64,000 nucleotides of DNA from Desulfosporosinus orientis DSM 765 (GTDB taxonomy: Bacteria > Bacillota > Desulfitobacteriia > Desulfitobacteriales > Desulfitobacteriaceae): the NCBI RefSeq assembly GCF_000235605.1, contig NC_016584.1, positions 1,476,001-1,540,000 on the forward strand. The letters run 5' to 3'. Below the pieces are notes generated by a model. That model made no database searches. It had not been told where the DNA came from and saw only the letters and a list, made by a program, of their open reading frames with translations. This document shows positions 7,658 through 16,520 of the stretch, in pieces. Position 1 is the first letter of the stretch. Each line of letters starts with the position of its first letter. Position numbers and translations under genes: made by a program.

Positions 7658-10600
7658 ATGGGTAAATTTAAAAGAGTGATGGTCGCCAATCGAGGCGAAA
7701 TTGCTATTAGAGTATTTAGAGCTTGTAATGAGCTGGGCATAAGAACTGTCGCCATATATTCCAACGAAGATAAATATTCTCTTTTCCGGAGCAAAGCCGA
7801 TGAGGCTTATCTCATTGGCGAAGACAGGAGTCCTGTCGATGCTTATCTGAACATTGAGGAAATTATCAGCCTGGCAATTAAAAAAGGCGTGGATGCTATT
7901 CACCCAGGATATGGCTTCTTGTCGGAAAATCCCGAATTTGCTCTGCGCTGTGAGCAGGAAGGCATTGAATTCATCGGGCCCACGGCGGCGATGATGGAGA
8001 GGTTGGGGGACAAGATCAAGTCAAAGATCGTGGCTAAAGAAGTGGGAGTCCCGATTATCCCTGGTTATGAGAAGAACGTTAAGACAGTGAATGTAGCAAG
8101 GAAACATGCAGCAGAATGCGGGTATCCTCTAATGCTTAAGGCAGCTGCCGGAGGCGGCGGAAGAGGAATGCGGATCGTCAGAGACGAGAGCGAGTTGGAA
8201 TCAGCCTTTTTGAGTGCTAAGAATGAGGCAAAAAAAGCCTTCGGAATAGATCATATTTTTATAGAAAAATTCATTGAGAAACCAAAGCATATCGAAGTTC
8301 AGGTTCTCGGGGACAAGTACGGCAACATAGTCCATATGTTTGAACGGGATTGTTCAATTCAGAGAAGACACCAGAAGGTGGTAGAATTTACACCTGCCTT
8401 CTCAATTCCCCAGGAAATTAGAAACAATATTTATCAGGATGCTCTTAAGATTGCAAGGGCCGTAAACTATAGGAGCGCGGGTACCCTTGAATTTCTGGTA
8501 GATAACCAGGGAAATTACTATTTCATAGAAATGAATCCCCGAATTCAGGTTGAGCATACTGTTACTGAGATGGTCACAGGTATAGATATTGTCCAGGCTC
8601 AGATCCAAATTGCCCAAGGATATGCTCTGGATTCTCCAGAGATTGGAATAAACTCACAAGAGGACATAATTCTCAATGGCTATTCCATTCAATGCCGAAT
8701 CACGACGGAAGATCCTTCGAATAATTTCGCTCCGGACACAGGAAAAATTGAATCATACAGGACCGGTTCAGGATTTGGGATTAGGTTAGACGGCGGCAAC
8801 GGATTTACTGGAGCTGAAATCAGTCCCTATTATGACAGCCTTCTCGTCAAGAATATCTCTTGGTCCAGGAGTTTTCAGGATGTCATTAAAAAATCCATTC
8901 GAGCTATCACCGAAACACAAATCACTGGAGTTAAGACGAACATAGGATTTCTGATCAATGTTCTTAATCATCCACAATTTCTAAAGGGAGAATGCCATAC
9001 CGGTTTCATCGAAGAAAACCCTGATCTGATCTCCCTCAACCATAAAAGTGATGATGAAAGCAGGATTCTAAAATTTCTCGGCAATGTCGTAGTCAACGAG
9101 ACGATGGGGATAAAAATGCAATATGATGTCCCAAAAGTGCCCAAAATCGACGGCATTAGTCCGAGGGATTTGAGCGGAACTAAACAGATCCTTGATACGT
9201 ACGGTGCTGATGGTCTTGTCAATTGGATAAAAGATCAGCAGAAGGTTCTGCTAACAGACACGACCATGCGGGACGCTCATCAGTCTCTGATGGCAACAAG
9301 GATCAGAACCAAGGACATGATCAAGATCGCCGAGGCGACTTCGGTCTACGGCAAGGATTTCTTTTCCCTTGAAATGTGGGGGGGCGCGACCTTTGACGTA
9401 GCTTACAGGTTCCTTAAAGAGTCTCCGTGGGAAAGGCTGGAGGAACTGCGGAAAAGAGTTCCCAACATCCTCTTCCAGATGCTCATAAGAGGAGCGAATG
9501 GAGTAGGCTATAAGAACTATCCGGACAATGTCATCCGAGAATTCATAAAAGAATCAGCCGTCTCGGGTATTGATGTTTTCAGAATTTTTGATTCCCTAAA
9601 CGAACTGAGGGGTATGGAAATTTCGATTGATCAAGTCATAAAGAGCGGGAAGATCGCTGAGGCCTGCATCTGCTATACCGGAGATATCCTTGACAGCAGC
9701 AAGGAAAAATATAACTTGAATTACTATATTAAGCTTGCGAAAGAGATTGAAAAAACGGGAGCCCATATTTTAGGCATTAAAGATATGTCGGCACTCCTGA
9801 AACCGCATGCAGCATACAAACTAATCAGTGCCTTGAAAGACGAGATTGGAATACCAATCCATCTTCATACCCACGATACTACAGGTAACGGGGGAGCAAC
9901 AGTTCTTATGGCTGTAGAAGCGGGAGTAGATATTGTGGACACTGCTTTCAACAGCATGTCGGGATTGACGAGCCAACCGGCCATGAATTCGATTGTTGCC
10001 GCTCTGAAAAATACGGAAAGGGATCCGGGCATTGATCTGAAAGGACTCCAAAAGATATCTGACTACTGGGAAGCGGTCCGACCGGTATATGGCAAGTATG
10101 AGTCCGGCTTGAAATCGGGATCTGCCGAAATCTATAAGTATGAAATTCCCGGAGGGCAGTACTCCAACCTTAAACCTCAGGTGGAAAGCTTTGGTCTTGG
10201 TCATAAGTTCACCGAGATCAAAGAAATGTATAAGACTGTTAACGAGATGTTTGGGGATATCGTGAAAGTCACCCCTTCTTCGAAAGTTGTAGGTGATTTT
10301 GCAATATTTATGGTTCAGAATCACCTTACCTCGGAGAATATCTATGAGAAAGCGGAGAAGATGGCCTTTCCTGATTCCGTCGTAGCGTATTTCATGGGTA
10401 TGATAGGCCAGCCGATGGGAGGATTCCCGGAGAAACTCCAGAAGCTGGTACTGAAAGGGGAAAAACCGATTACCAAGCGCCCGGGTGAACTGCTGTCCGA
10501 TGAGGATTTTGATAATATTGCCAAGCATTTGAAGGATAAATTTGAATTTGAACCAACTAAGAAGGATGTTCTAAGCTATGCCCTTTATCCTGAAGTGTAT

Positions 10601-11110
10601 GAAGGATTTTTGAAATTTATCGCAGAATACGGAGACTTGAGCAGACTTGGAAGCGACGTCTTCTTCCATGGACTTTCCGAAGGAGAAATTATTGAAGCAG
10701 CGGTCGCAGAAGGAAGAAGTTTAATGATTAAACTTCGCTCTATGGGGAAGCCGGATCTGGAAGGAAACAGAACCCTGGTATTTGAAGTCAACAGAAATAG
10801 ACGGGAAATTAAAGTCAAAGACAAGAACTGGAGCAATGTTAACCTTCTTGGCCAGTCGGGAGAATATGGTATAACAGAAATGGCGGATCCTGATAATAAG
10901 AATGAAATTGGGTCTCCAATTCCGGGGACTGTTGTGTCCTTGAAGGTTAAAGAAGGAGACGAGGTAACTGAGGATCAGCTGCTGGCGATTGTCGAAGCCA
11001 TGAAAATGGAAACAAGGATAACCAGTTCTGTTGCCGGGACTGTCAGCTCGGTGAATATCAAAGAAGGGCAGCAAGTCAAGGCCGGCGAACTCCTTGTCGT
11101 CATCAAATAA
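7658..11110 (+). CDS. pyc: Pyruvate carboxylase
   Basis: A 1150-residue single-chain enzyme that carboxylates pyruvate to oxaloacetate with ATP, bicarbonate and biotin. The biotin carboxylase domain (about 1-450) begins KFKRVMVANRGEIAIRVFRA and contains the glycine-rich ATP loop KAAAGGGGRGMR. The carboxyltransferase domain (about 520-1000) contains LLTDTTMRDAHQSL and the metal-site HLHTHDT. The biotin carrier domain has EAMKMET, with Lys about 1116 as the biotin site. ATG 7658 is chosen because ggagg lies 8 bases upstream and the protein then begins as family members do; an in-frame ATG at 7634 lacks a binding site. Full length and intact. It supplies oxaloacetate for biosynthesis. A hairpin at 11201-11230 follows. 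Confidence 0.97.
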   Translation: MGKFKRVMVANRGEIAIRVFRACNELGIRTVAIYSNEDKYSLFRSKADEAYLIGEDRSPVDAYLNIEEIISLAIKKGVDAIHPGYGFLSENPEFALRCEQEGIEFIGPTAAMMERLGDKIKSKIVAKEVGVPIIPGYEKNVKTVNVARKHAAECGYPLMLKAAAGGGGRGMRIVRDESELESAFLSAKNEAKKAFGIDHIFIEKFIEKPKHIEVQVLGDKYGNIVHMFERDCSIQRRHQKVVEFTPAFSIPQEIRNNIYQDALKIARAVNYRSAGTLEFLVDNQGNYYFIEMNPRIQVEHTVTEMVTGIDIVQAQIQIAQGYALDSPEIGINSQEDIILNGYSIQCRITTEDPSNNFAPDTGKIESYRTGSGFGIRLDGGNGFTGAEISPYYDSLLVKNISWSRSFQDVIKKSIRAITETQITGVKTNIGFLINVLNHPQFLKGECHTGFIEENPDLISLNHKSDDESRILKFLGNVVVNETMGIKMQYDVPKVPKIDGISPRDLSGTKQILDTYGADGLVNWIKDQQKVLLTDTTMRDAHQSLMATRIRTKDMIKIAEATSVYGKDFFSLEMWGGATFDVAYRFLKESPWERLEELRKRVPNILFQMLIRGANGVGYKNYPDNVIREFIKESAVSGIDVFRIFDSLNELRGMEISIDQVIKSGKIAEACICYTGDILDSSKEKYNLNYYIKLAKEIEKTGAHILGIKDMSALLKPHAAYKLISALKDEIGIPIHLHTHDTTGNGGATVLMAVEAGVDIVDTAFNSMSGLTSQPAMNSIVAALKNTERDPGIDLKGLQKISDYWEAVRPVYGKYESGLKSGSAEIYKYEIPGGQYSNLKPQVESFGLGHKFTEIKEMYKTVNEMFGDIVKVTPSSKVVGDFAIFMVQNHLTSENIYEKAEKMAFPDSVVAYFMGMIGQPMGGFPEKLQKLVLKGEKPITKRPGELLSDEDFDNIAKHLKDKFEFEPTKKDVLSYALYPEVYEGFLKFIAEYGDLSRLGSDVFFHGLSEGEIIEAAVAEGRSLMIKLRSMGKPDLEGNRTLVFEVNRNRREIKVKDKNWSNVNLLGQSGEYGITEMADPDNKNEIGSPIPGTVVSLKVKEGDEVTEDQLLAIVEAMKMETRITSSVAGTVSSVNIKEGQQVKAGELLVVIK

Positions 11111-11200
11111 GTGCAGAAGAAAACCGGCTTGCTGCAAAGAGCTTTAAGGTTAGTATAATTGCCTAAAATTAGTAAATAAAAATTAAGAGGATGGTTTTAT

Positions 11201-11230
11201 AAGAGGGTTCTCAGCAACTCTCTTTTTTTT
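11201..11230 (+). terminator. Terminator of pyc
   Basis: aagagggtt pairs with aactctctt with one mismatch, and the stem is followed by eight T. Confidence 0.6.
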
Positions 11231-11299
11231 ATTGGACATAATTCTGTTAAATTTGTAAATGATAAGAAATATATCTACTTACGCAAAGGATGTGCTGAT

Positions 11300-12754
11300 A
11301 TGGGAAGTTCTTGGATTGCATTACTGCCATTTCTTATTGTTATTCCAATATCAATTGTAACAAGACAGGTTCAACCTGGGCTTTTCGCGGGGCTAATTTT
11401 GGGCTGCTACTTGAAGCAGCCAGATTTTTTAGGTGGCATAAAAACCTTAATTGGTTATATCCTGGACAATATTGTTAAAACAAACAACATTCGAATCATC
11501 GTTTTTCTCTATGTTTTTGCGGGCTTAATTAGCTTGACTAAAATGACTGGAGGTATTAAAGGCTTTGTCCACCTAGTAGGGCATAAAGTTAAAACCAAGG
11601 GATCAGCGATGTTGTTAACATGGATATCAACAATTGGAACTTTCTCTGATCCTGATTTTCGGATTGTGACAATAGCGCCGATTATGAAAGCGTTAAGGCA
11701 AAGACTAAAAATGACTAAGCAGGAGATAGGTTTTGTTATTGAAGCTACTTCAAATCCTGTAGTCGCGCTGATTCCGGTAGCTACTGCTTTTGTTGGTTAC
11801 ATGGTGTCAATAACAGGGACAGCTCTTCAGCATGAAGGTATTAAGGATGCCCCGTATACTGTTTATGTAAGGAGTATTCCTTTCAACTTTTTTTCCTTTG
11901 TTATTTTAGCCATAGGTATTTATTACAGTTTCTTTCATGCTTTTGGTGGGGATATTTCTAAAGTGGATGAAAAAGAGAAATCTAAATCAAGTGTAAATCA
12001 ACTCTCTGATCCTAATGAACAACAAGGTGAAGAAGGTTTAGAGGAATGTCACCGGGCGTTTGAAAAGGAGACACCCACTAAGCCTTGGAACTTAATCCTG
12101 CCTCTCACTACTGTTTTAGTTGGAACTATTTTTTTGAGCTGGTGGGATGGACGATCTCAGGCAAGCAATATATTCGAAGCATTTCTCAAGGCCGATGCCC
12201 TAGGGGTTATGCTTGAAGCTGTCTTCATTACCCTTATTCTTTCAATTGTATTTTATTTAGTTCAGAAATTTAGTATGGCGAAAATAGTTACGCATTTTAT
12301 TAAAGGAGGGAATGAACTCGTATCTGTAATTATTATGTTAGCTTTGGTTTGGGCTCTGTCAGCGGTTTCAGAAGATTTAGGGTTTTCTAAGTATATCGCT
12401 TCCCATGTCGTTAATTGGATCCCGCATACTTTCATTGCTCCTGCAATGTTTCTATTGGGAGGAATAATCTCCTATTTTATTGGCTCATCTTGGGGCACAT
12501 GGGGTTTGCTTATGCCTTTAGGGGTAACTCTGGCCCACCAATCAGGTGCTAATATTCAATTAGTTATTGGTGCAGTATTTTCCAGTGGGACATTCGGTGC
12601 ATTTGCTTCCCCCTTGAGTGACAACACGGTTACGCTATGTACTATCCTTGATTTACCGGTGCTGGAATATGCGCAGCGGAAGTTGAAACCAGCTTTAGTG
12701 GCTGCTGCAATCACTACAATTCTGTTTAGTGCAGCAGCTATCATTATTCACTAG
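11300..12754 (+). CDS. NhaC-family Na+/H+ antiporter
   Basis: A 484-residue polytopic membrane protein, about 11-12 helices, of the NhaC/ArsB-like ion transporter superfamily. Supporting motifs are the early TRQVQPGLFAGLILG, a central GTFSDPDFRIVTIAPIM and a late SSWGTWGLLMPLG followed by GAFASPLSDNTVTL, where acidic and Asn residues in half-helices bind cation. A hydrophilic, charged cytoplasmic loop lies at about 215-255. It probably exchanges Na+ (or Na+/lactate or malate in related proteins) for protons. It is monocistronic between pyc and the rubrerythrin region, and its exact substrate is uncertain. Confidence 0.8.
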   Translation: MGSSWIALLPFLIVIPISIVTRQVQPGLFAGLILGCYLKQPDFLGGIKTLIGYILDNIVKTNNIRIIVFLYVFAGLISLTKMTGGIKGFVHLVGHKVKTKGSAMLLTWISTIGTFSDPDFRIVTIAPIMKALRQRLKMTKQEIGFVIEATSNPVVALIPVATAFVGYMVSITGTALQHEGIKDAPYTVYVRSIPFNFFSFVILAIGIYYSFFHAFGGDISKVDEKEKSKSSVNQLSDPNEQQGEEGLEECHRAFEKETPTKPWNLILPLTTVLVGTIFLSWWDGRSQASNIFEAFLKADALGVMLEAVFITLILSIVFYLVQKFSMAKIVTHFIKGGNELVSVIIMLALVWALSAVSEDLGFSKYIASHVVNWIPHTFIAPAMFLLGGIISYFIGSSWGTWGLLMPLGVTLAHQSGANIQLVIGAVFSSGTFGAFASPLSDNTVTLCTILDLPVLEYAQRKLKPALVAAAITTILFSAAAIIIH

Positions 12755-12821
12755 AGAATCGAATGATCATAAGAAATAGGCAGTTTCTAAAGTGAAGTTA
12801 GGGTATAATTAGAAATAGTGC

Positions 12822-12851
12822 TTGACAGACTGATTATGTTAAATATATACT
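12822..12851 (+). promoter_or_regulatory. SigA-type promoter upstream of rubrerythrin
   Basis: TTGACA at 12822-12827 and TATACT at 12846-12851 are separated by 18 bases. It is the only strong promoter between the antiporter and rubrerythrin genes, so it probably drives rbr through a leader of about 360 bases. Confidence 0.65.
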
Positions 12852-12854
12852 CAA

Positions 12855-12899
12855 ATAGAAATGATTATTAATTATCTGTTGTATAAGTATCATTTCTAT
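12855..12899 (+). repeat. 11-bp inverted repeat just after the rbr promoter
   Basis: atagaaatgat (12855-12865) and atcatttctat (12889-12899) are perfect complements 23 bases apart, starting at the expected transcription start. This could be a repressor site or an mRNA 5' stem. The sequence is not a clear PerR or Fur consensus. Confidence 0.5.
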
Positions 12900-12917
12900 A
12901 TTGCGGCTGGAACTTAA

Positions 12918-13223
12918 GGGTTAAAAAGAGAACTTACGGCAGGGGAACTCAGTGCTTTAGGTTCCAACCTTGCAAAGGGATGTGAAAAACAGCACTTAAC
13001 GGAAGCAACTTGATTTATCAGCTTGCTGATTATTAAAAGTAAAGTTGAGCAGGAAAGTATTGCTGCTGACATAGCTAGATCATCGGATAATGCAGTTACT
13101 CCAATTATCTGAAGCCATTGTAAAATTCAGAGTAATGAGGTAAGGAGTTTGCTGGGTCAAAAAGCTATTGAAGCGCTTAATATCTTTAATTCAAAAAAGA
13201 AAATAAAGGAGAGAATAAAATGA
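12918..13223 (+). pseudogene. Decayed ferritin-like/rubrerythrin-related gene
   Basis: A single reading frame of about 100 codons is broken by two TGA codons, at 13011 and 13110. It reads like a protein on both sides: RELTAGELSALGSNLAKGCE, then KVEQESIAADIARSSDNAV, then EVRSLLGQKAIEALNIF. The first block resembles, from memory, the start of small clostridial rubrerythrin/ferritin-like proteins with an N-terminal GELxxLGxxLAKGCEKQ motif. It has no usable start (a TAA lies at 12915), and the C-terminal part is missing where the intact rubrerythrin gene begins. I infer a dead gene inside the rbr leader. Selenocysteine readthrough is unlikely. Confidence 0.45.
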
Positions 13224-13753
13224 ACATCAAAGGAACAAAAACAGAGAAAAATTTAGCAGCAGCATTTGCAGGCGAGTCCCAGGCAAGAAATAAATACACA
13301 TATTTTGCTTCAGTTGCTAAGAAAGAAGGTTATGAGCAAATCGCTGCATTATTTGAGGCAACTGCCAATAACGAAAAAGAACACGCAAAATTGTGGTTTA
13401 AAGCTCTTGGTGAACTTGGAAATACGGCGGCTAATTTGCTTCATGCTGCTGAAGGCGAAAACTACGAGTGGACTGATATGTATGAGGGCTTTGCCAAGGA
13501 TGCAGAGGAAGAAGGCTTTACTGCTCTCGCAGCACAGTTTAGAATGGTTGCTAAAATTGAAAAGGCTCACGAAGAAAGATATCGTGCCCTCTTGAACAAT
13601 ATAGAAATGCAAAGGGTATTTGAAAAAGCAGAAGAAAGCATCTGGGAATGCCGAAACTGCGGACACCTTGTTATGGGCAAAAAGGCACCTGAGATTTGCC
13701 CGGTTTGTGCACATCCACAAAGCTATTTTGAAGTGAGGAAGGAAAATTATTAA
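13220..13753 (+). CDS. rbr: Rubrerythrin
   Basis: A 177-residue peroxide-reducing diiron protein of anaerobes. The N-terminal ferritin-like four-helix domain (about 1-135) holds the iron-ligand motifs [22 protein letters not shown] (ExxH) and [10 protein letters not shown] (ExxH). The C-terminal rubredoxin-type domain holds CRNCG (about 144) and CPVC (about 158) for a single Fe. It accepts electrons from rubredoxin or NADH-linked reductases and reduces hydrogen peroxide in the cytoplasm. The binding site aaaggagag lies just before ATG 13220. A strong terminator follows. Two reverse rubrerythrins and a ferritin are elsewhere in the window. Confidence 0.95.
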   Translation: MNIKGTKTEKNLAAAFAGESQARNKYTYFASVAKKEGYEQIAALFEATANNEKEHAKLWFKALGELGNTAANLLHAAEGENYEWTDMYEGFAKDAEEEGFTALAAQFRMVAKIEKAHEERYRALLNNIEMQRVFEKAEESIWECRNCGHLVMGKKAPEICPVCAHPQSYFEVRKENY

Positions 13754-13780
13754 ATTCTTTTCAAATTAGGAAAGTTTATG

Positions 13781-13820
13781 ATAAACAGGGTTCAGGAAAT
13801 AAGCTGACCCTGTTTATTTT
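13781..13820 (+). terminator. Terminator of rbr
   Basis: ataaacagggttcag pairs with ctgaccctgtttat around a short AT-rich loop (one unpaired base), and the stem runs into tttt. Confidence 0.8.
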
Positions 13821-13962
13821 GATACTTAGATTAATAATCTCCTTTGAATATTTGAATCTTATGGAACTATAGCTCCGATGAATATCATAGACCGCCACCT
13901 TGTCTCATAGTCTTTAGCAAAGAGTATTTTTTACGAAAGTAAGAGTGACTAGGAGGGGCGGT

Positions 13963-14241
13963 ATGATTAAAGAGCAAGAGATTCTCGATTTTCTGGAAGC
14001 TAAGTTGTTTAACCCAATTTTGCAATCGCCATCCACTACAGAGCGGTTTAAATCAGCGACGCGGGGATTGCGTTTACGAATGAAACAACGAGATGCCCAA
14101 GGGATGATTCAGTACTTTTGGAATACAGTTGTGGATACAAATGCAAAACATGCGAACTATGGACGGATGCTTCAAAATGAGGGATTTCCTGAGTTTGAGG
14201 AGTTATTAAACGACTTTCGGGTGCGATTCAAGGATCTATAG
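13963..14241 (+). CDS. Conserved small hypothetical protein
   Basis: A 92-residue soluble, charged, probably all-helical protein that I do not recognise. It has no Cys pairs, signal peptide or membrane segment. ATG 13963 is chosen because aggagg lies 6 bases upstream; the frame extends further upstream only to a poor GTG-type start. It stands alone between the rbr terminator and a T-rich hairpin at 14283-14318. The excellent ribosome binding site and the flanking terminator argue that it is a real gene. Confidence 0.65.
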   Translation: MIKEQEILDFLEAKLFNPILQSPSTTERFKSATRGLRLRMKQRDAQGMIQYFWNTVVDTNAKHANYGRMLQNEGFPEFEELLNDFRVRFKDL

Positions 14242-14282
14242 TGACTTGATGCCTCAAGAAATAATAAGTAAATAGAGAATAC

Positions 14283-14318
14283 AAGCTTATTGTCTAAACG
14301 GTGATAGGCTTTTTTTTA
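14283..14318 (+). terminator. Putative terminator of the 92-residue protein gene
   Basis: aagcttat and ataggctt form an imperfect stem (one mismatch) followed by eight T. Confidence 0.5.
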
Positions 14319-14389
14319 TTCCTAACTTTCGAAAGTATAAAACAGGTTTTATGGGACCTCAGAATGACTAATAATACAAAAAGAAAGGC

Positions 14390-14452
14390 TTGACATATTT
14401 TTTTTTCATATTATTATGAATATACTAACATATATACATACAGATGTATATA
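14390..14452 (+). promoter_or_regulatory. Promoter with palindromic operator for the methyltransferase cluster
   Basis: TTGACA at 14390-14395 and TATTAT at 14412-14417 (16-base spacer) form a promoter. Just downstream, tatatacat (14431-14439) and atgtatata (14444-14452) are a perfect 9-bp inverted repeat with a 4-base centre, placed to overlap or follow the transcription start. The position suggests repression by a dimeric regulator not encoded next door. The half-site atgtata recalls PadR/GntR-type sites, but this is only a resemblance. Confidence 0.6.
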
Positions 14453-14598
14453 CAAATATTAAAAATGGTAGGGATAGTCTTCTGCCAAAGAAAGGGGGAA
14501 TTGGATGGCTTAAAGGAAATGATATAAAGCAAAGAGGCTAAAACAATTAGGAATCAAGGATCTTGGGATAACAACTATGATATGGAAAGGAAGATATT

Positions 14599-15804
14599 AT
14601 GAGTGATAAAAGGCAGTCTTTAGTATTATTGGCCATATTCTCATTTGGTTTTCTTGCGATGGGCATTGGAACCATTACCCCTGCTATAGCAACTATAGGA
14701 GGCGCTTTTCCAAAGGTAAGTTTCAGCACTTTATTGCTGGTATCCACGATTCCTGCTCTAATATCGATACCGGTATCGATTATTGGAGGAAGTGTTGCCG
14801 GAAAATCTGTTAGATATAGGACATTAGTTCTCTTTGCAACATTTGTGTTCAGCATCGCCGGAGCAATTCCTTATTTTCTTAATGATTTCACTCAAATATT
14901 GTTAGCCAGAGGTCTTTTTGGACTAGGGTTGGGACTTATCATGCCCCTTAACAGTGCCTTAATATTTAATCTCGTGCCCTCTCATAAACAGGCAAGTGTC
15001 ATGGGAATAAACGGGGTTGTAATGAACATCGGAGGCATTGTGCTCCAGTTACTGGGCGGTCTACTTGCTTCTGTAAACTGGAATTACAGTTTTCTAGCGC
15101 ATGCTTTAGGAATTATTACATTTATTATTGTTTTAATTTTTCTTCCTGAGCCGCCAAAAGCAGAACTATCTGCTGGGGTGGCAGGTGCGGAAAAGGTCAA
15201 ACTGAAAATGCCCATTTCAGTTTTTGGTTGGGGTTTATTATTTGGTATCATTACGATTTTTGACTATCCCTCTTTAACCAATATGTCTTCTGTACTTTTG
15301 ACCATCAAAGCCAATGCTGCAGTTGCCGGTGTAGTCTTAATGTTCATGACGGTAGGAGGGATGGCAGCCGGAGCAGTGTTTGGCAAGGTGTTTCAAAAAA
15401 CAGGAAGGCAGACTCTCAACATAGGACTTGTGTTTTTTATAGTCTCACAAATAATTTTTTCGTTTAGTCAAAGTGTTATCTTGTTCATTATTGGTGAAGC
15501 TTGTTTAGGTATTGGCTTGACGCTAGGTATGTCTTCGATTTACATGCTTGCCGGTGCATCTGTACATCCCAGCCAGACTCCCATGGCCATGTCCATAATT
15601 GTATCCGGAATGAATTTGGGTGGATTTCTTTCCGGATACTTTTATGCAGCCATTATGGAACCTCTTCACGTCACGACGTTAAGATTTCAATACTATTTTG
15701 GAACTGGAGGATATTTAGCAATTTTAGTGTTCTTTGTCATATTGTTTGCCATGAAAAAGCCATCCCTGCCAATTGACCCTGCTGTTCAATCACCTGGGCA
15801 ATAA
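14599..15804 (+). CDS. Major facilitator superfamily transporter
   Basis: A 401-residue protein with about 12 hydrophobic segments. An MFS-like loop lies between helices 2 and 3 (GGSVAGKSVRYRT). It shares a transcription unit with the corrinoid protein and UroD-type methyltransferase downstream (46 bases to the next gene). It therefore probably imports the methylated substrate, such as a methoxylated aromatic or methylamine-type compound, or exports the product. The substrate cannot be read from the sequence. Confidence 0.85.
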   Translation: MSDKRQSLVLLAIFSFGFLAMGIGTITPAIATIGGAFPKVSFSTLLLVSTIPALISIPVSIIGGSVAGKSVRYRTLVLFATFVFSIAGAIPYFLNDFTQILLARGLFGLGLGLIMPLNSALIFNLVPSHKQASVMGINGVVMNIGGIVLQLLGGLLASVNWNYSFLAHALGIITFIIVLIFLPEPPKAELSAGVAGAEKVKLKMPISVFGWGLLFGIITIFDYPSLTNMSSVLLTIKANAAVAGVVLMFMTVGGMAAGAVFGKVFQKTGRQTLNIGLVFFIVSQIIFSFSQSVILFIIGEACLGIGLTLGMSSIYMLAGASVHPSQTPMAMSIIVSGMNLGGFLSGYFYAAIMEPLHVTTLRFQYYFGTGGYLAILVFFVILFAMKKPSLPIDPAVQSPGQ

Positions 15805-15853
15805 CATTCTCCGGTGTTAACAAAAGAAAACAAATCATAAGGAGGAACAAGTG

Positions 15854-16489
15854 ATGTCAAAAATTGAAGAAGTAAAAAGTATGGTAGAAGCCGGAAAGGC
15901 TAAACTGGTTCCGGGTTTGGTACAGGAAGCAATAAATGAGGGGAACTCGGCCAAAGATATACTTGACGGAATGGTTGAATCCATGCGTATTATTGGTGAC
16001 AAATTTTCCTCAGGGGAGATTTTTGTACCCGAAATGTTGATGGCAGCAAAAGCTATGTCCAAGGGTGTCGATGTACTCAAACCACTCTTCGAAGGCCAGA
16101 AAATAACGTCGTTAGGGACATGTGTTATCGGCACAGTTGAAGGAGACCTGCATGATATTGGCAAAAACCTTGTTTCAATGATGATTGGCAGTGCCGGATT
16201 TGATATGGTTGATCTTGGCGTTGATGTAACAGCAGACAAATTTGTTGAGGCCGTCAGAAACAATAAGGACGTAAGAATTGTAGCCTGTTCAGGGCTTCTT
16301 ACAACAACCATGCCGAAAATGATGGAGACTGTTCAAACTCTGAAATCCTGCGGTTTGTCTGGTTTCAAGGTTATGGTCGGCGGTGCGCCTGTCTCAGAAG
16401 AATTCGCAGCTTCAATCGGCGCAGATGCCTTTGCACCTGATGCGGGAAGTGCAGCTGTGAAAGCTGCAGAATTGGCTAGTGAACGATAA
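15854..16489 (+). CDS. Corrinoid (methylcobamide) protein of a methyltransferase system
   Basis: A 211-residue two-domain protein of the MtaC/MtbC/MttC type. The N-terminal helical cap domain spans about 1-85. The C-terminal Rossmann-like B12 domain has the base-off motif GDLHDIGKN, with His100 as the lower cobalt ligand, followed by DLGVDV and a late GGAPVSEEFA. It carries methyl groups as methylcob(III)amide between a substrate methyltransferase and an acceptor methyltransferase. ATG 15854 is preferred over GTG 15851 because ggagg then has an 8-base spacing. The gene sits between the MFS transporter and the UroD-type protein. Confidence 0.92.
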   Translation: MSKIEEVKSMVEAGKAKLVPGLVQEAINEGNSAKDILDGMVESMRIIGDKFSSGEIFVPEMLMAAKAMSKGVDVLKPLFEGQKITSLGTCVIGTVEGDLHDIGKNLVSMMIGSAGFDMVDLGVDVTADKFVEAVRNNKDVRIVACSGLLTTTMPKMMETVQTLKSCGLSGFKVMVGGAPVSEEFAASIGADAFAPDAGSAAVKAAELASER

Positions 16490-16520
16490 TCAAATGACTA
16501 TAGATCAAGGAGGGAACGAT

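Noticed and set aside
9821-10528. 235-residue open frame on the minus strand
   Set aside because: It lies entirely inside the intact pyruvate carboxylase gene in the opposite direction, has no binding site and reads as a codon-bias shadow.
13011-13112. Selenocysteine decoding of the two TGA codons in the frame before rubrerythrin
   Set aside because: There is no clear start, a TAA also lies upstream, no obvious SECIS-like hairpin follows each TGA, and the context does not look like a redox Cys position. Gene decay is simpler.
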